The notes under the pieces: model-generated
What the model saw: the letters and a program-made list of their open reading frames with translations, nothing else
The model's database searches: none
Told to the model about the DNA's origin: nothing
Shown: one piece after another, positions 28,601-36,514 of the stretch
Position numbering within the stretch: the stretch's first letter is position 1
How the letters are laid out: every line of letters starts with the position of its first letter
From: Flavobacteriaceae bacterium UJ101
GTDB lineage: Bacteria > Bacteroidota > Bacteroidia > Flavobacteriales > UJ101
NCBI GenBank assembly: GCA_001880285.1
Contig: CP016269.1
Coordinates: 1,436,501-1,500,500, forward strand
Direction: 5' to 3'
Length of the DNA stretch: 64,000 bases
Program-made: the position numbers and the translations under genes

Positions 28601-29106
28601 AAACACTTACATGGAATAATACAGATAGTCAATGGGAAGCTCAAAGTGTTTTTTCACAAACTACAGCTGAAATTTATGATGTAGCAGGAGGTCAGACATT
28701 AAATGAATCATCTTTTAGTGATATTAATTTTGCTACAACAGGAATTGTTGATACGAGTGATTATAGTAGTTCAAGTAATTCGATTACGATCTCTAAAACG
28801 GGAAGATATGAAATAACCTATAGAGTGAGTACAGCTGTTCCTACTACGGTTAATAATCGAACTGGAGGTGAATTTTATTTAGAAGTAGGTGGTTCTGAAT
28901 CTCCTGGAACAAGAGCTTATACATATCAAAGAAATAGATTAATTGATAAAAATACGATAACAGTTGATAAAATTATTGAAGTTACATCAGCTCCTGTAGT
29001 TATTAAGGTTAAAGGAAAAGTCTATGCTTCTTCTCAAAATGGAACATCAGCAACTCTAGAAACAGTAGCAAATGGTTCATCATTAATTATAAAGAGAATT
29101 AAATAA
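22606..29106 (+). CDS. Giant secreted repeat protein, fibre-like
   Basis: About 2166 residues from ATG at 22606 (an adjacent ATG at 22603 is equally possible; a TTG at 22567 is too far upstream of the signal peptide). Order: signal peptide ending IHIFSQ; head of about 110 residues starting VGVNTDNPTETLDVNG, with a QVLKWNGTSWVASDD motif; 1750 residues of repeats; then a 287-residue tail. The tail has NPTNAQDAATKNYVDTAIS, a motif familiar from phage tail fibres, and ends in a C1q/TNF-like jelly-roll segment (GRYEITYRVS ... SLIIKRIK). It has no T9SS sorting domain. First gene of a six-gene run; role as adhesive fibre is inference. Confidence 0.85.
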   Translation: MRGFYILCLTFFSVIHIFSQVGVNTDNPTETLDVNGTLRVREIDNGTTLATRDSILVVSGKGIVQKVSAAAVVAEGGNSPGNVSVLTDGTVIVGSGTTNQEITLGQNGATTNQVLKWNGTSWVASDDLNTDNQTLTNLSLNSSNVLSISLEDGGTKTLDLSSLNNIGTDDQQLSLTGNSLSLEDGGTAIDLSGYLDNTDDQQLSLMGNSLSLEDGGTAIDLSSYLDNTDNQQLSLTGNSLALEDGGTAIDLSGYLDNTDNQTITDLSLNSSNVLSISIEDGGTETLDLSSLNNSGTDDQQLSLTGNSLALEDGGTAIDLSSYLDNTDNQTITDLSINSSNVLSISIEDGGTETLDLSSLNNSGTDDQQLSLTGNSLALEDGGTAIDLSGYLDNTDNQQLSLTGNSLSLEDGGTAIDLSGYLDNTDNQTITDLSINSSNVLSISIEDGGTETLDLSSLNNSGTDDQQLSLTGNSLALEDGGTAIDLSGYLDNTDNQTITDLSINSSNVLSISIEDGGTETLDLSSLNNSGTDDQQLSLTGNSLSLEDGGTAIDLSSYLDNTDNQTITDLSINSSNVLSISIEDGGTETLDLSSLNNSGTDDQQLSLTGNSLALEDGGTAIDLSGYLDNTDNQTITDLSINSSNVLSISIEDGGTETLDLSSLNNSGTDDQQLSLTGNSLSLEDGGTAIDLSSYLDNTDNQTITDLSINSSNVLSISIEDGGTETLDLSSLNNSGTDDQQLSLTGNSLALEDGGTAIDLSGYLDNTDNQQLSLTGNSLSLEDGGTAIDLSGYLDNTDNQTITDLSINSSNVLSISIEDGGTETLDLSSLNNSGTDDQQLSLTGNSLSLEDGGTAIDLSGYLDNTDNQTITDLSINSSNVLSISIEDGGTETLDLSSLNNSGTDDQQLSLTGNSLSLEDGGTAIDLSGYLDNTDNQTITDLSINSSNVLSISIEDGGTETLDLSSLNNSGTDDQQLSLTGNSLALEDGGTAIDLSGYLDNTDNQQLSLTGNSLSLEDGGTAIDLSGYLDNTDNQQLSLTGNSLSLEDGGTAIDLSGYLDNTDNQTITDLSINSSNVLSISIEDGGTETLDLSSLNNSGTDDQQLSLTGNNLALEDGGTAIDLSGYLDNTDNQQLSLTGNSLALEDGGTAIDLSSYLDNTDNQTITDLSINSSNVLSISIEDGGTETLDLSSLNNSGTDDQQLSLTGNSLALEDGGTAIDLSGYLDNTDNQTITDLSINSSNVLSISIEDGGTETLDLSSLNNSGTDDQQLSLTGNSLSLEDGGTAIDLSGYLDNTDNQTITDLSINSSNVLSISIEDGGTETLDLSSLNNSGTDDQQLSLTGNSLALEDGGTAIDLSGYLDNTDNQQLSLTGNSLALEDGGTAIDLSGYLDNTDNQQLSLTGNSLSLEDGGTAIDLSGYLDNTDNQTITNLSINSSNVLSISIEDGGTETLDLSSLNNSGTDDQQLSLTGNSLALEDGGTAIDLSGYLDNTDNQTITDLSINSSNVLSISIEDGGTETLDLSSLNNSGTDDQQLSLTGNSLALEDGGTAIDLSGYLDNTDNQQLSLTGNSLSLEDGGTAIDLSSYLDNTDNQTITDLSINSSNVLSISIEDGGTETLDLSSLNNSGTDDQQLSLTGNSLALEDGGTAIDLSGYLDNTDNQQLSLTGNSLSLEDGGTAIDLSSYLDNTDNQTITDLSLNSSNVLSISIEDGGTETLDLSSLNNSGTDDQQLSLTGNSLALEDGGTAIDLSGYLDNTDNQQLSLTGNSLALEDGGTAIDLSSYLDNTDNQTITDLSLNSSNVLSISIEDGGTETLDLSSLNNSGTDDQQLSLTGNSLALEDGGTAIDLSGYLDNTDNQQLSLTGNSLSLENGGAAIDLSSYLDNTDNQNLDSVLTQGNDASGNTIENLANPTNAQDAATKNYVDTAISALTDTKNEQSITYNTTDDKVQLLNDDNSENSSVSRSDIDKQSIDTFEISGNAVNLKIENATQESFNLSATTPTDGQTLTWNNTDSQWEAQSVFSQTTAEIYDVAGGQTLNESSFSDINFATTGIVDTSDYSSSSNSITISKTGRYEITYRVSTAVPTTVNNRTGGEFYLEVGGSESPGTRAYTYQRNRLIDKNTITVDKIIEVTSAPVVIKVKGKVYASSQNGTSATLETVANGSSLIIKRIK
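22993..28242 (+). repeat. Coding tandem repeats: 33 x 90-bp units and 20 x 114-bp units
   Basis: The tract is 5250 bp and is fully accounted for by two in-frame units. Unit A is 30 residues, pattern TDxQQLSLTGNSLxLEDGGT then AIDLSxYLDN. Unit B is 38 residues, pattern TDNQTITDLSxNSSNVLSIS then IEDGGTETLDLSSLNNSG. I count 33 A and 20 B (33x30 + 20x38 = 1750 residues). B units are never adjacent; runs of one to three A units separate them. The two units share the core xLSxEDGGTxxxDLS. A block at 24041-24453 recurs identically 408 bp downstream. Confidence 0.95.
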
Positions 29107-29107
29107 A

Positions 29108-29497
29108 ATGAAAACGATTTATACTACAATAGTGTGGATGATAAGTTTATGTTTTATGAATTTTTTAAGTTCACAAATAAACATTACATCAAGTGAAGTA
29201 AAAGATTATAACACAGCTTCACAAGGTGATTATTATGTTACGACTGATACAAATGAACTGTATATAGGGTTAGAAGATGGTAGTTTACGATTTGTTTCAG
29301 ATTTTACAAATAAATTAGTACAAAATGAATTAGCCTTTGAAGATGATGATTACCTCTATATATCGATGAAAATCAATACAAATGACTATTTGGTAATTCG
29401 TTATAATAAGACAGATTTGAATATAGAAAAAGAAGCATCTGGAACAGGAACACAACCTTCAGATTTACAAACAGTACAAGGCCTAACATATAATTGA
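29108..29497 (+). CDS. Small secreted protein with shared ITSS/TTDTNELY N-terminal domain
   Basis: 129 residues. It starts 1 nt after the giant gene stop. Signal peptide ends near FLSSQ. The mature start INITSSEVKDYNTASQGDYY plus TTDTNELYIGLEDGSLR is nearly the same as in the genes at 31.7 and 33.4 kb, which carry longer C-terminal parts. Here the domain is followed only by about 50 residues. No catalytic motif. Position and shared domain suggest a minor subunit or accessory part of the same surface structure. Confidence 0.75.
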   Translation: MKTIYTTIVWMISLCFMNFLSSQINITSSEVKDYNTASQGDYYVTTDTNELYIGLEDGSLRFVSDFTNKLVQNELAFEDDDYLYISMKINTNDYLVIRYNKTDLNIEKEASGTGTQPSDLQTVQGLTYN

Positions 29498-29503
29498 TGA
29501 TAT

Positions 29504-31621
29504 ATGAGCAATGTATATTCTTTAAAATATTACTTAGTTATTATAGCCGTTTTAATAACGGGTTCATTACAAGCAGCTTTCTCAATTTCAGGCTCTGTTA
29601 TTACACAAACAGGTACAGATACTGATTTATCAGGTTTATCAAGTATTTCGGGAGTAACTATTTCGAGTCAAACAGGTGTTAATGTTTATAATATTGGAAA
29701 TCGAAGATTAATCGTTCAAGGAACTTTAACCATAGACCCTGAAAAAGAAATGTTGATTATAGGATATGATTCAGGTGAATTAGTTCGAGTAGAAGGTTCA
29801 GGTCATTTAATCATAGGAAAAGAAATTATACAAAACGGTTTTGCTAGATATAGTGAAGGAATGGCTATATTTTTAGAAGATACACCACAAGGATTTACAA
29901 ATAGATTTAGTTTTTATAATAATGCAACGTTTACTTGGAATGGAGGTGTTATTTCTATTTATGCTGGTAAATTTGGGTTTTATGGAGATACAGTTACAGT
30001 TCGAGCAAAGAGTAGTAATGCTAAGCTAATTTATAGAACACAGGATCCAGAAAACCAAATAAGACAAGAAACAGATGACTTTATTTCAACAGGTTTTTCA
30101 TTAATACATGGTGATTTAACAATTGTAGGAACAGGTCAACAATTAAATGGATATCAACCAACACAGTCAACAGGAGCGATTGCTTTTTCTTCTGCAACAC
30201 CTAATGTAGATGTTATTTTGAAAGGATATGAAGGAGGAGGAAGAGGAAATACAGTTGATATAAAACACTGGGGTGGATCAAGACCTATTTTGATTAATTC
30301 AGCCTTAGGATCTAATTTAATTTGTGGACCACATATTTCAGGTCATGGAAATGCTTATGGCGTTGCATTAGTTAAACAAGAATTTAAATTAACAGCAAAA
30401 AATGTTGCAGGAAATGGTATTTCTAATGCTAAATTTTTTATTAAAGACACTAATCACGGCAATAGAGAAACGTATAGTAAAGAAGGACATACAGTAAATA
30501 ATAGTGCTGATAAAATTTATACAGGCGTAACAAATTCCAGTGGTTCAACACCAACTGTAGAAATTCTCTTAGCAGCTAATATTGTAAATACTGGAAATAG
30601 TGATGCACCAAATACAGGAAGTTATGCGTGGGATTATAGAGGAAAAAATAATGATCATTCCGATTTATTTGATGTGAACGTTTGGTCATACAAACATTCT
30701 TATGTACAACTTTCAAATATAGAAATGAAAGGAGTAAATGAAAAAGAAGTTAGTACTACTCTTTTTGATGATCCTAACATTACAAAAGCAAATGAAAGTG
30801 ATGCAGCAGCTATTAGTGGAATTGCCGTTACACATAATACTTCAGACGATACAGGAACGATAACGATTACAGGAACGGTAACTTTATGTGATTTATATGA
30901 TAAAATAAAATATGATAAAGTAAATAATAATATTAATGAGCCTACTATTAGTACATTAGCAACAACGGTAACAGGTAAAATTTTAAAACTAGGAAACTAT
31001 CAATTGATTTTAGCAGAGGGTTCAAAAATTCAACCTTGTTATAAATTTGAAAAAATAGAGACAGATGTTGTTTCCTCAATTCATGATGCAAATACCAATT
31101 TAGAAATAGCTTTAGAAGACCCTAATGGAATTTATAAGCTAATACGTTTACAAGATGTTATAAGTGGAAATGTTACTATTCGTGATGAAACGACGGATAC
31201 TGTTTTAAAAGAAATAACTAATTTTACTGGAGATCTGAATCTAGTACTTCAAAGTAATAGTACTAATGTAAGTGTTTATTTAACGCGTGATGGTTATACT
31301 AATTGGGCTACGAACATTGATTTGACAACCGATGAGGTATTTAGTTTTATTATCAACCAAGCTATTCTTTCTGAAAACTTAGGAAATGCAGCTACATTAG
31401 AAAATCAAACAGCTGAATTATTTTTGATGCGTAAGATTTTACAAAAAAGTCAAGCTATTCAAACAGAGTTAAATAATAAAACTGAATCGACTATAAATTT
31501 AAATTCTATTAACCAACCTGGTGCTACGGATGCTACTATGGAAAAACAAGAAGAGTTGTTAGAATTATTAAAGCTTATTCTAGGTAAAACGATAACGGTT
31601 AGAGAAAGTATGAATAATTAA
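29504..31621 (+). CDS. Large secreted protein, beta-rich, unknown family
   Basis: 705 residues, starting 6 nt after the previous stop. Signal peptide cleaved near SLQAAFS. Residues about 25-270 show regular short strands with turns (SGVTISSQTGVNVYNIGNRR, LIVQGTLTIDPEK, HLIIGKEI), compatible with a beta-helix. The middle has a DTGTITITGTVTLCDLYDKI block, then a domain with NVTIRDETTDTVLKEI. The last 100 residues are helical (FLMRKILQKSQAIQTELNNK) and may form a coiled coil. I do not recognise the family. Context suggests a structural surface protein. Confidence 0.75.
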   Translation: MSNVYSLKYYLVIIAVLITGSLQAAFSISGSVITQTGTDTDLSGLSSISGVTISSQTGVNVYNIGNRRLIVQGTLTIDPEKEMLIIGYDSGELVRVEGSGHLIIGKEIIQNGFARYSEGMAIFLEDTPQGFTNRFSFYNNATFTWNGGVISIYAGKFGFYGDTVTVRAKSSNAKLIYRTQDPENQIRQETDDFISTGFSLIHGDLTIVGTGQQLNGYQPTQSTGAIAFSSATPNVDVILKGYEGGGRGNTVDIKHWGGSRPILINSALGSNLICGPHISGHGNAYGVALVKQEFKLTAKNVAGNGISNAKFFIKDTNHGNRETYSKEGHTVNNSADKIYTGVTNSSGSTPTVEILLAANIVNTGNSDAPNTGSYAWDYRGKNNDHSDLFDVNVWSYKHSYVQLSNIEMKGVNEKEVSTTLFDDPNITKANESDAAAISGIAVTHNTSDDTGTITITGTVTLCDLYDKIKYDKVNNNINEPTISTLATTVTGKILKLGNYQLILAEGSKIQPCYKFEKIETDVVSSIHDANTNLEIALEDPNGIYKLIRLQDVISGNVTIRDETTDTVLKEITNFTGDLNLVLQSNSTNVSVYLTRDGYTNWATNIDLTTDEVFSFIINQAILSENLGNAATLENQTAELFLMRKILQKSQAIQTELNNKTESTINLNSINQPGATDATMEKQEELLELLKLILGKTITVRESMNN

Positions 31622-31693
31622 CATAAAAGATTAAAACTAAGAAAAAACTTACAAGCTGTTGTATAAACCAATAATAATTATAAAAAAAGAAAA

Positions 31694-32422
31694 ATGAAAT
31701 ATGGTTTTGCACTCAGTATAATAAGCATTTGTTGTACTTGCCTTTTAAATGCTCAAATTAGAATCACTTCCAGTGACGTTAGTGGTTATAATTCTGCGTC
31801 GGATGGAGACTTTTATATTACTACCGATACGGATGAATTGTATGTAGGATTAGAAACGGGAAGTTTAAGAAAAATTAGTAGTCCCAATGAAATTACCACT
31901 TTATCGGATAATAATGATGGTACAATTACCTATAAAAATGAAAGTAATACAAGTTCCACTATTACAAAATCAAGTTTAACAGACAATACAGATGGAACGT
32001 ATACATTTTCTAATGCTACGGGAACTTCCGATGATGTACAATTAAATTTGAATTTTCCTAAGTACATTAGTATTAATGAATATGTTAGAAATGAACCTGT
32101 ATTAGAACAAGCTGGACGAATTATGTTTAGTGTGCATAATGAATTTGCAGGTTATAAAACCGATAAAATGATATGTTCTATATATAAATTAGGTAATTCT
32201 ACATCATTAACTATAACTCCCGTTTTAAGAAGAGGAAATGTGGATACTTCTATAAGTGAATCGGTATCGTTTAATCCAAGTACACTTTACTCGGGCTCAA
32301 GTAGTGGTGGAAGTGGAACGATTTTACAAGCAGGAGATATTATTTTATTAAATATTACAACACCTACTTCTTTTTCCGATGCTGCAGAAGGTTTAACATG
32401 TACAATAAAACTTTTTAAATAA
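31694..32422 (+). CDS. Secreted protein with ITSS/TTDTxELY domain and beta C-terminus
   Basis: 242 residues. Signal peptide ends LLNAQ. The shared N-terminal domain (IRITSSDVSGYNSASDGDFY, then TTDTDELYVGLETGSLRKIS) is followed by two turns of a DNxDGTxTYKNE / DGTYTFSNATGTSDDV repeat and a C-terminal beta domain of about 120 residues. The same arrangement is seen in the gene at 33.4 kb. Its stop codon overlaps the next start (TAATG), which indicates translational coupling to the lectin-like gene. Confidence 0.75.
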   Translation: MKYGFALSIISICCTCLLNAQIRITSSDVSGYNSASDGDFYITTDTDELYVGLETGSLRKISSPNEITTLSDNNDGTITYKNESNTSSTITKSSLTDNTDGTYTFSNATGTSDDVQLNLNFPKYISINEYVRNEPVLEQAGRIMFSVHNEFAGYKTDKMICSIYKLGNSTSLTITPVLRRGNVDTSISESVSFNPSTLYSGSSSGGSGTILQAGDIILLNITTPTSFSDAAEGLTCTIKLFK

Positions 32423-33333
32423 TGAAAACGATGGTACGCTTGTTTATGTTAATATTAGGAATATCATTGTATGGTCAACATATTGAAGTACAACGTTTTC
32501 AGAGTGAGTCTTCCTCTTCTTTAGGAGCTTATTGGGTTGAAAGAGAAATTCCTAAAACATTAAGTCCTTATTTGTGGTTAGATGCCTCAAAAGATTTTTA
32601 TTTTGAAGATACTTCAGGAAATCTAATATCGTGTAATTCAACTACAAGCCATTCAGTAAAAAAATGGTTGGATAGAAGTGGAAATGATAGACATTTTCAA
32701 TCGGTTTCCAATAGTGCAAACCCTACTTATTATTGTGATAGTCAAACAGATCCATATTATTTGTTTGATGCTAAAGTTTCAGGAGATGGAATTGACGATG
32801 ATATGCGTTTCGATTTTAGTTCTGCATCAGCAGGAACTTTAGATGGTCTTTCTGGAGTAATAGATCAAGATTTTACCTTTGTATTTGTTTTGCAAGCAAT
32901 TGATACCTCTCCATCAACTTATGATAGTTTTATTGCAAGTGGAAATTCTCCTGGTACAGCAAAAAATTGGCAGATTAGTTTGACAAATGATACCAATAAT
33001 TTTTACTTTTTATTGCGAGGTAATAGTAATGCCAATACAAAAACAAAATTATTAATACCTTATGATACTAATCCTCATGTATTTATTTTGCAACGTTATA
33101 CAGTTGGAAGTACAATAAGAATTAAATTTTCTATAGATGGTAATTTAGCGTTTGATGAAACAACGAATGCTGCTTCAGCTCCAACTTTGAGTTTGATGAA
33201 ATTATATAAGAATCGAAATGATGAAAAATATAAAGAAGCTAATTTTAAAGAACTCTTTGTATTTAATAAAGAATTAACAGCCGATGAAGAATATGAATTA
33301 GAGCAATATTTATTGTCCAAATGGGGATCATAA
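32422..33333 (+). CDS. Secreted LamG/concanavalin-like lectin-fold protein
   Basis: 303 residues, with a signal peptide ending SLYGQ. The pattern LSPYLWLDASKDFYFEDTSG, VKKWLDRSGNDRHF, GDGIDD, a central DFTFVFVLQA strand, and a closing FKELFVFNKELTADEEYELE with YLLSKWG is characteristic of the concanavalin A-like (LamG/laminin-type) jelly roll in tail spikes and surface proteins of Bacteroidota. It would bind a sugar or similar ligand; this is family knowledge, not shown here. Start overlaps the previous stop by one base, so the two proteins are probably made together. Confidence 0.78.
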   Translation: MKTMVRLFMLILGISLYGQHIEVQRFQSESSSSLGAYWVEREIPKTLSPYLWLDASKDFYFEDTSGNLISCNSTTSHSVKKWLDRSGNDRHFQSVSNSANPTYYCDSQTDPYYLFDAKVSGDGIDDDMRFDFSSASAGTLDGLSGVIDQDFTFVFVLQAIDTSPSTYDSFIASGNSPGTAKNWQISLTNDTNNFYFLLRGNSNANTKTKLLIPYDTNPHVFILQRYTVGSTIRIKFSIDGNLAFDETTNAASAPTLSLMKLYKNRNDEKYKEANFKELFVFNKELTADEEYELEQYLLSKWGS

Positions 33334-33379
33334 AAATAAATTGCGTAAATTAGAAGATAACTAAAACCAATAAATTAAG

Positions 33380-34198
33380 ATGAGAACTTGTTTTTATATA
33401 GTATTCCTACATTTTGTATGGTTTAATTTTTTAAATGCTCAAATTGAAATTACATCAAGTGCAGTTGATAGTTTTTCAACTGCTGCACAAGGTGATTATT
33501 ATATTACAACGGATACAAATGAATTATACGTTGGATTGGAAGGAGGAACTTTGCGTAAAATAAGTAATCCTAATGAAGTTACATCTTTAATTGATAATAC
33601 AAATGGTACTTTGACATTTAAAAATGAGTTGAACATAAGCAACACTATTAATAAAGCAAATTTAGTAGATAATGGAGATGGAACCTATACATTTTCTAAT
33701 GCTACCGGAACTAGTGATGATGTTACTTTTTTAACAAATTCTAGTTCTGATAATCAAGTTGTTTCTTCTACTTTTTGGATTGATACTACTGCTGTAACTG
33801 TTTCAAGTACTTCTTGGGGAGTACATCAAAAGTCATTTGTTATACCTGGAAATACATTAGGAACAGGAAATGCTGTTCGTATTGTTTGTTATCGAATTAA
33901 TCCGGGAGGTAGTACTCAAATTCGCCTTAGTTATGGAGGACAAACATTTTATACCTCAGGTAATATTGGTAATAATTCTTCAAGAATGGAATTTATTATC
34001 TTTGGAAATGGTACAACAAATTCGCAAAAATCTTTTATGGATGATGCCAATACAGGAGGTAATGGACAAAGGTTTGGTGTTAGTACAGTAGATTCTACTG
34101 TTGATCAAACCGTTAGTATTCAAATAAGAAAGGTAAGTGGATCTGATAAAACTTTAGATTTCTGCTCCGCTGAAAAAATGATTATCAGTACTTCTTAA
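33380..34198 (+). CDS. Secreted protein with ITSS/TTDTNELY domain and beta C-terminus
   Basis: 272 residues. Signal peptide ends FLNAQ. The mature protein starts IEITSSAVDSFSTAAQGDYY, then TTDTNELYVGLEGGTLRKIS, the LIDNTNGTLTFKNE and LVDNGDGTYTFSNATGTSDDV turns, and a C-terminal domain of about 140 residues rich in Ser, Thr, Asn and Gly with alternating strands (FVIPGNTLGTGNAVRIVCY). Clear paralogue of the 242-residue protein, differing mainly in the C-terminal domain. Last gene of the plus-strand run. Confidence 0.75.
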   Translation: MRTCFYIVFLHFVWFNFLNAQIEITSSAVDSFSTAAQGDYYITTDTNELYVGLEGGTLRKISNPNEVTSLIDNTNGTLTFKNELNISNTINKANLVDNGDGTYTFSNATGTSDDVTFLTNSSSDNQVVSSTFWIDTTAVTVSSTSWGVHQKSFVIPGNTLGTGNAVRIVCYRINPGGSTQIRLSYGGQTFYTSGNIGNNSSRMEFIIFGNGTTNSQKSFMDDANTGGNGQRFGVSTVDSTVDQTVSIQIRKVSGSDKTLDFCSAEKMIISTS

Positions 34199-34255
34199 AA
34201 ACAGAATTTACACCTTTCCCTCTACTTTTTTATAGAAGAAAAGATGTAAATGATA

Positions 34256-36421
34256 TTAAAATTGGATGTTCAGCCCAGCTAAGAAGTTAATTCCTGCTTG
34301 TGGATAATAATAGGATTCATGAATTAATTCATTTGGATCAGGGGTTCCTTTTTCAAAGTAATTATAATAATAACCGTTGTTTTCATATTGATTGTTAAAT
34401 AAATTATTAATTAATAAAGAGATTCCAATTTGTGGATGTTTTTTGTTTAAAGGAATTTGATATTGAGCTAATAAATCGGTTACAAAATATCCATCAAGTT
34501 TAGCTTCAATAAATTGTTCATTTGACATAAATTGTTCTCCTACATATTTTCCTGTTAAGTTTAATAATAATCCTTGAATCGGTTTATATTGTAGAAAAGC
34601 GTTGGTAATAATTTCTGGAGAATAAGAAATATTGGTGTTTCCTAAGTGCAAAATTTTATAATCATCTTTTCCATCCCCATTAATATCACCTTGATTTATA
34701 GCTTTTTCATAATCTATATTTTGATTTTTTGAAAAAGTGGCATTAGCACCTAGTTGCCATTTTGAACTGAAAGCATAATTAGCTTCTAACTCAACTCCTA
34801 ATCGATAACTTTTACCACTATTTTCACGAAGAGGTGTTCCTACATCTTCATCTAAGGTACCCGTTAAAACTAGCTGATCTCGATAATACATTAAATACCC
34901 ATTTATATTGTAATTAAACTGCGTACTACCTTTACGGTACCCTAATTCTATATTGTGCATTTTTTCAGGTTTGATATTAGGATTACTTTCATAATCATTA
35001 CGATTAGGTTCTTTATGTCCAAAACCATAATAACCATAGATTTTGCTTTTTCCTAGATTCCAATCCCATCCTAATTTTGGATTGAAAAAGGTTAAGTTAT
35101 CTGAAAAATTCACCTCATCTTCTTCATTTTTAGCAAATTTAGAATACCCTTTATAATCAATATTTCTAATTTGAATATCTCCAAAAATATCTACATTTTC
35201 AAAAATATCATTCCATTCTGCTTTTACATAACCTGAAATTTCATCTTTAAATGCTTTGTTGTTATAATATTGATTTCCTAATTCAATATCATTTCGTCCA
35301 GGTGTTGCTATAGCCAATCCAAAATGATCTCCTTCATAACGGTTTGCATTACCTCCAATAATTACTTCAATATCACCTAATCTCTTTTTAGTGTCAAAAG
35401 TAATTCCATAAAAATGATTTTTTAGCCATTTTTGACGTACAACATCGCCTTTTTCTGTAGAACTTAAGTTATAATAACCATAAGCTTGATCATTTTTATA
35501 ATTTTCAAAAAAACCACTTCCTCGAGTGTAATGCAAAGCAGTATGGGTTTTCCATCCAGACAGATTAAAATTATAATGCAGTTGGTAATGATTTTGTCTA
35601 TAATCATCTACTTCATTATCGTAAAAACCTACCAAATTTCCTGCATCATCATAAATTTCACCTGCGGTATTATAAGTGCGATCAGATTCCAATGTTTTTT
35701 GATCAATTCCGTTCCATGCTTGATAGGTTTTCTCACGACCTCCAAAAGCTAAGAATTTTAATTGATCATTATAACTGGCTTTAAAAGAATAGCCGAATAA
35801 ATCGGAACTTGCACGGTCAATATACCCATCTGAATTGATAAAAGAAATACGTCCGTCTACGTTAAATTTACCAATATCTCCTGTTCCTAATTTCAAATTA
35901 ATTTTTCGAGAATCAAATGATCCGTATGAGGTATTCAATTCAGCAAATTTGTCATGATTTGTATCTAAAGTACCAATATTGATACTTCCTCCAAAAGCTG
36001 CAGTTCCGTTTGTAGAAGTTCCTAAACCACGTTGAATTACAATAGAATTGGTTGAAGAAGCAAAATCAGGCATATTTACCCAAAAAACACCTTGGCTTTC
36101 CGAATCATTTAACGGAATTCCATTAACGGTAACATTTATACGTGTTGCATCAGATCCACGAAGACGCATTCCTGTATAGCCAATTCCAGCTCCAGCATCA
36201 CTGGTTGTTACAATTGAAGGTGTGTTTTTTAATAAAATAGGTAAGTCTTGCCCTAAATTTTTTTGATTGATTTCTTTTTCACGTAAGGTTTTTGCCGTGA
36301 TGGGTTTGTCAATTTCAATTGTAACGGTTTCAATTTCACCTATCGAGTCAATTTCTTCTTGTGCTTTTATATAGGTAATTCCTCCTATAAAAAATGCCAA
36401 AACAAATAATCTTTTGTCCAT
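34256..36421 (-). CDS. TonB-dependent outer-membrane receptor, probably for thiamine or a precursor
   Basis: 721 residues from ATG at 36421; an in-frame ATG at 36439 would precede the signal peptide MDKRLFVLAFFIGGITYIKAQ, so I chose the later one. The plug domain (LLKNTPSIVTTSDAGAGIGY, GMRLRGSDATRINVTVNGIP, VIQRGLGTSTNGTAAFGGSI) is followed by a 22-strand-type barrel ending in INFLAGLNIQF, with a terminal Phe. No carboxypeptidase-like N-terminal domain. A TPP riboswitch lies in its leader, and TPP-regulated TonB receptors are known in Bacteroidota as thiamine importers, so thiamine is the likely substrate. No SusD or permease gene is next to it. Confidence 0.85.
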   Translation of the reverse strand: MDKRLFVLAFFIGGITYIKAQEEIDSIGEIETVTIEIDKPITAKTLREKEINQKNLGQDLPILLKNTPSIVTTSDAGAGIGYTGMRLRGSDATRINVTVNGIPLNDSESQGVFWVNMPDFASSTNSIVIQRGLGTSTNGTAAFGGSINIGTLDTNHDKFAELNTSYGSFDSRKINLKLGTGDIGKFNVDGRISFINSDGYIDRASSDLFGYSFKASYNDQLKFLAFGGREKTYQAWNGIDQKTLESDRTYNTAGEIYDDAGNLVGFYDNEVDDYRQNHYQLHYNFNLSGWKTHTALHYTRGSGFFENYKNDQAYGYYNLSSTEKGDVVRQKWLKNHFYGITFDTKKRLGDIEVIIGGNANRYEGDHFGLAIATPGRNDIELGNQYYNNKAFKDEISGYVKAEWNDIFENVDIFGDIQIRNIDYKGYSKFAKNEEDEVNFSDNLTFFNPKLGWDWNLGKSKIYGYYGFGHKEPNRNDYESNPNIKPEKMHNIELGYRKGSTQFNYNINGYLMYYRDQLVLTGTLDEDVGTPLRENSGKSYRLGVELEANYAFSSKWQLGANATFSKNQNIDYEKAINQGDINGDGKDDYKILHLGNTNISYSPEIITNAFLQYKPIQGLLLNLTGKYVGEQFMSNEQFIEAKLDGYFVTDLLAQYQIPLNKKHPQIGISLLINNLFNNQYENNGYYYNYFEKGTPDPNELIHESYYYPQAGINFLAGLNIQF

Positions 36422-36514
36422 GTTTAATTTTATAAACACAAATAAAAGGGGTCTTTATTCGTTTGTTTAGTTCGTATTAAAATTTTGTGATGTGAGTTTT
36501 ACTCAAACCACGCT

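Noticed and set aside
22606-34198. Prophage remnant
   Set aside because: The tail-fibre-like motifs invite this reading, but every protein has a bacterial signal peptide and no capsid, portal, terminase, lysis or integrase gene is present.
34299-34307. Perfect DnaA box TTATCCACA (minus strand)
   Set aside because: It lies inside the coding sequence of the thiamine-type TonB receptor and is alone, so it is most likely chance.
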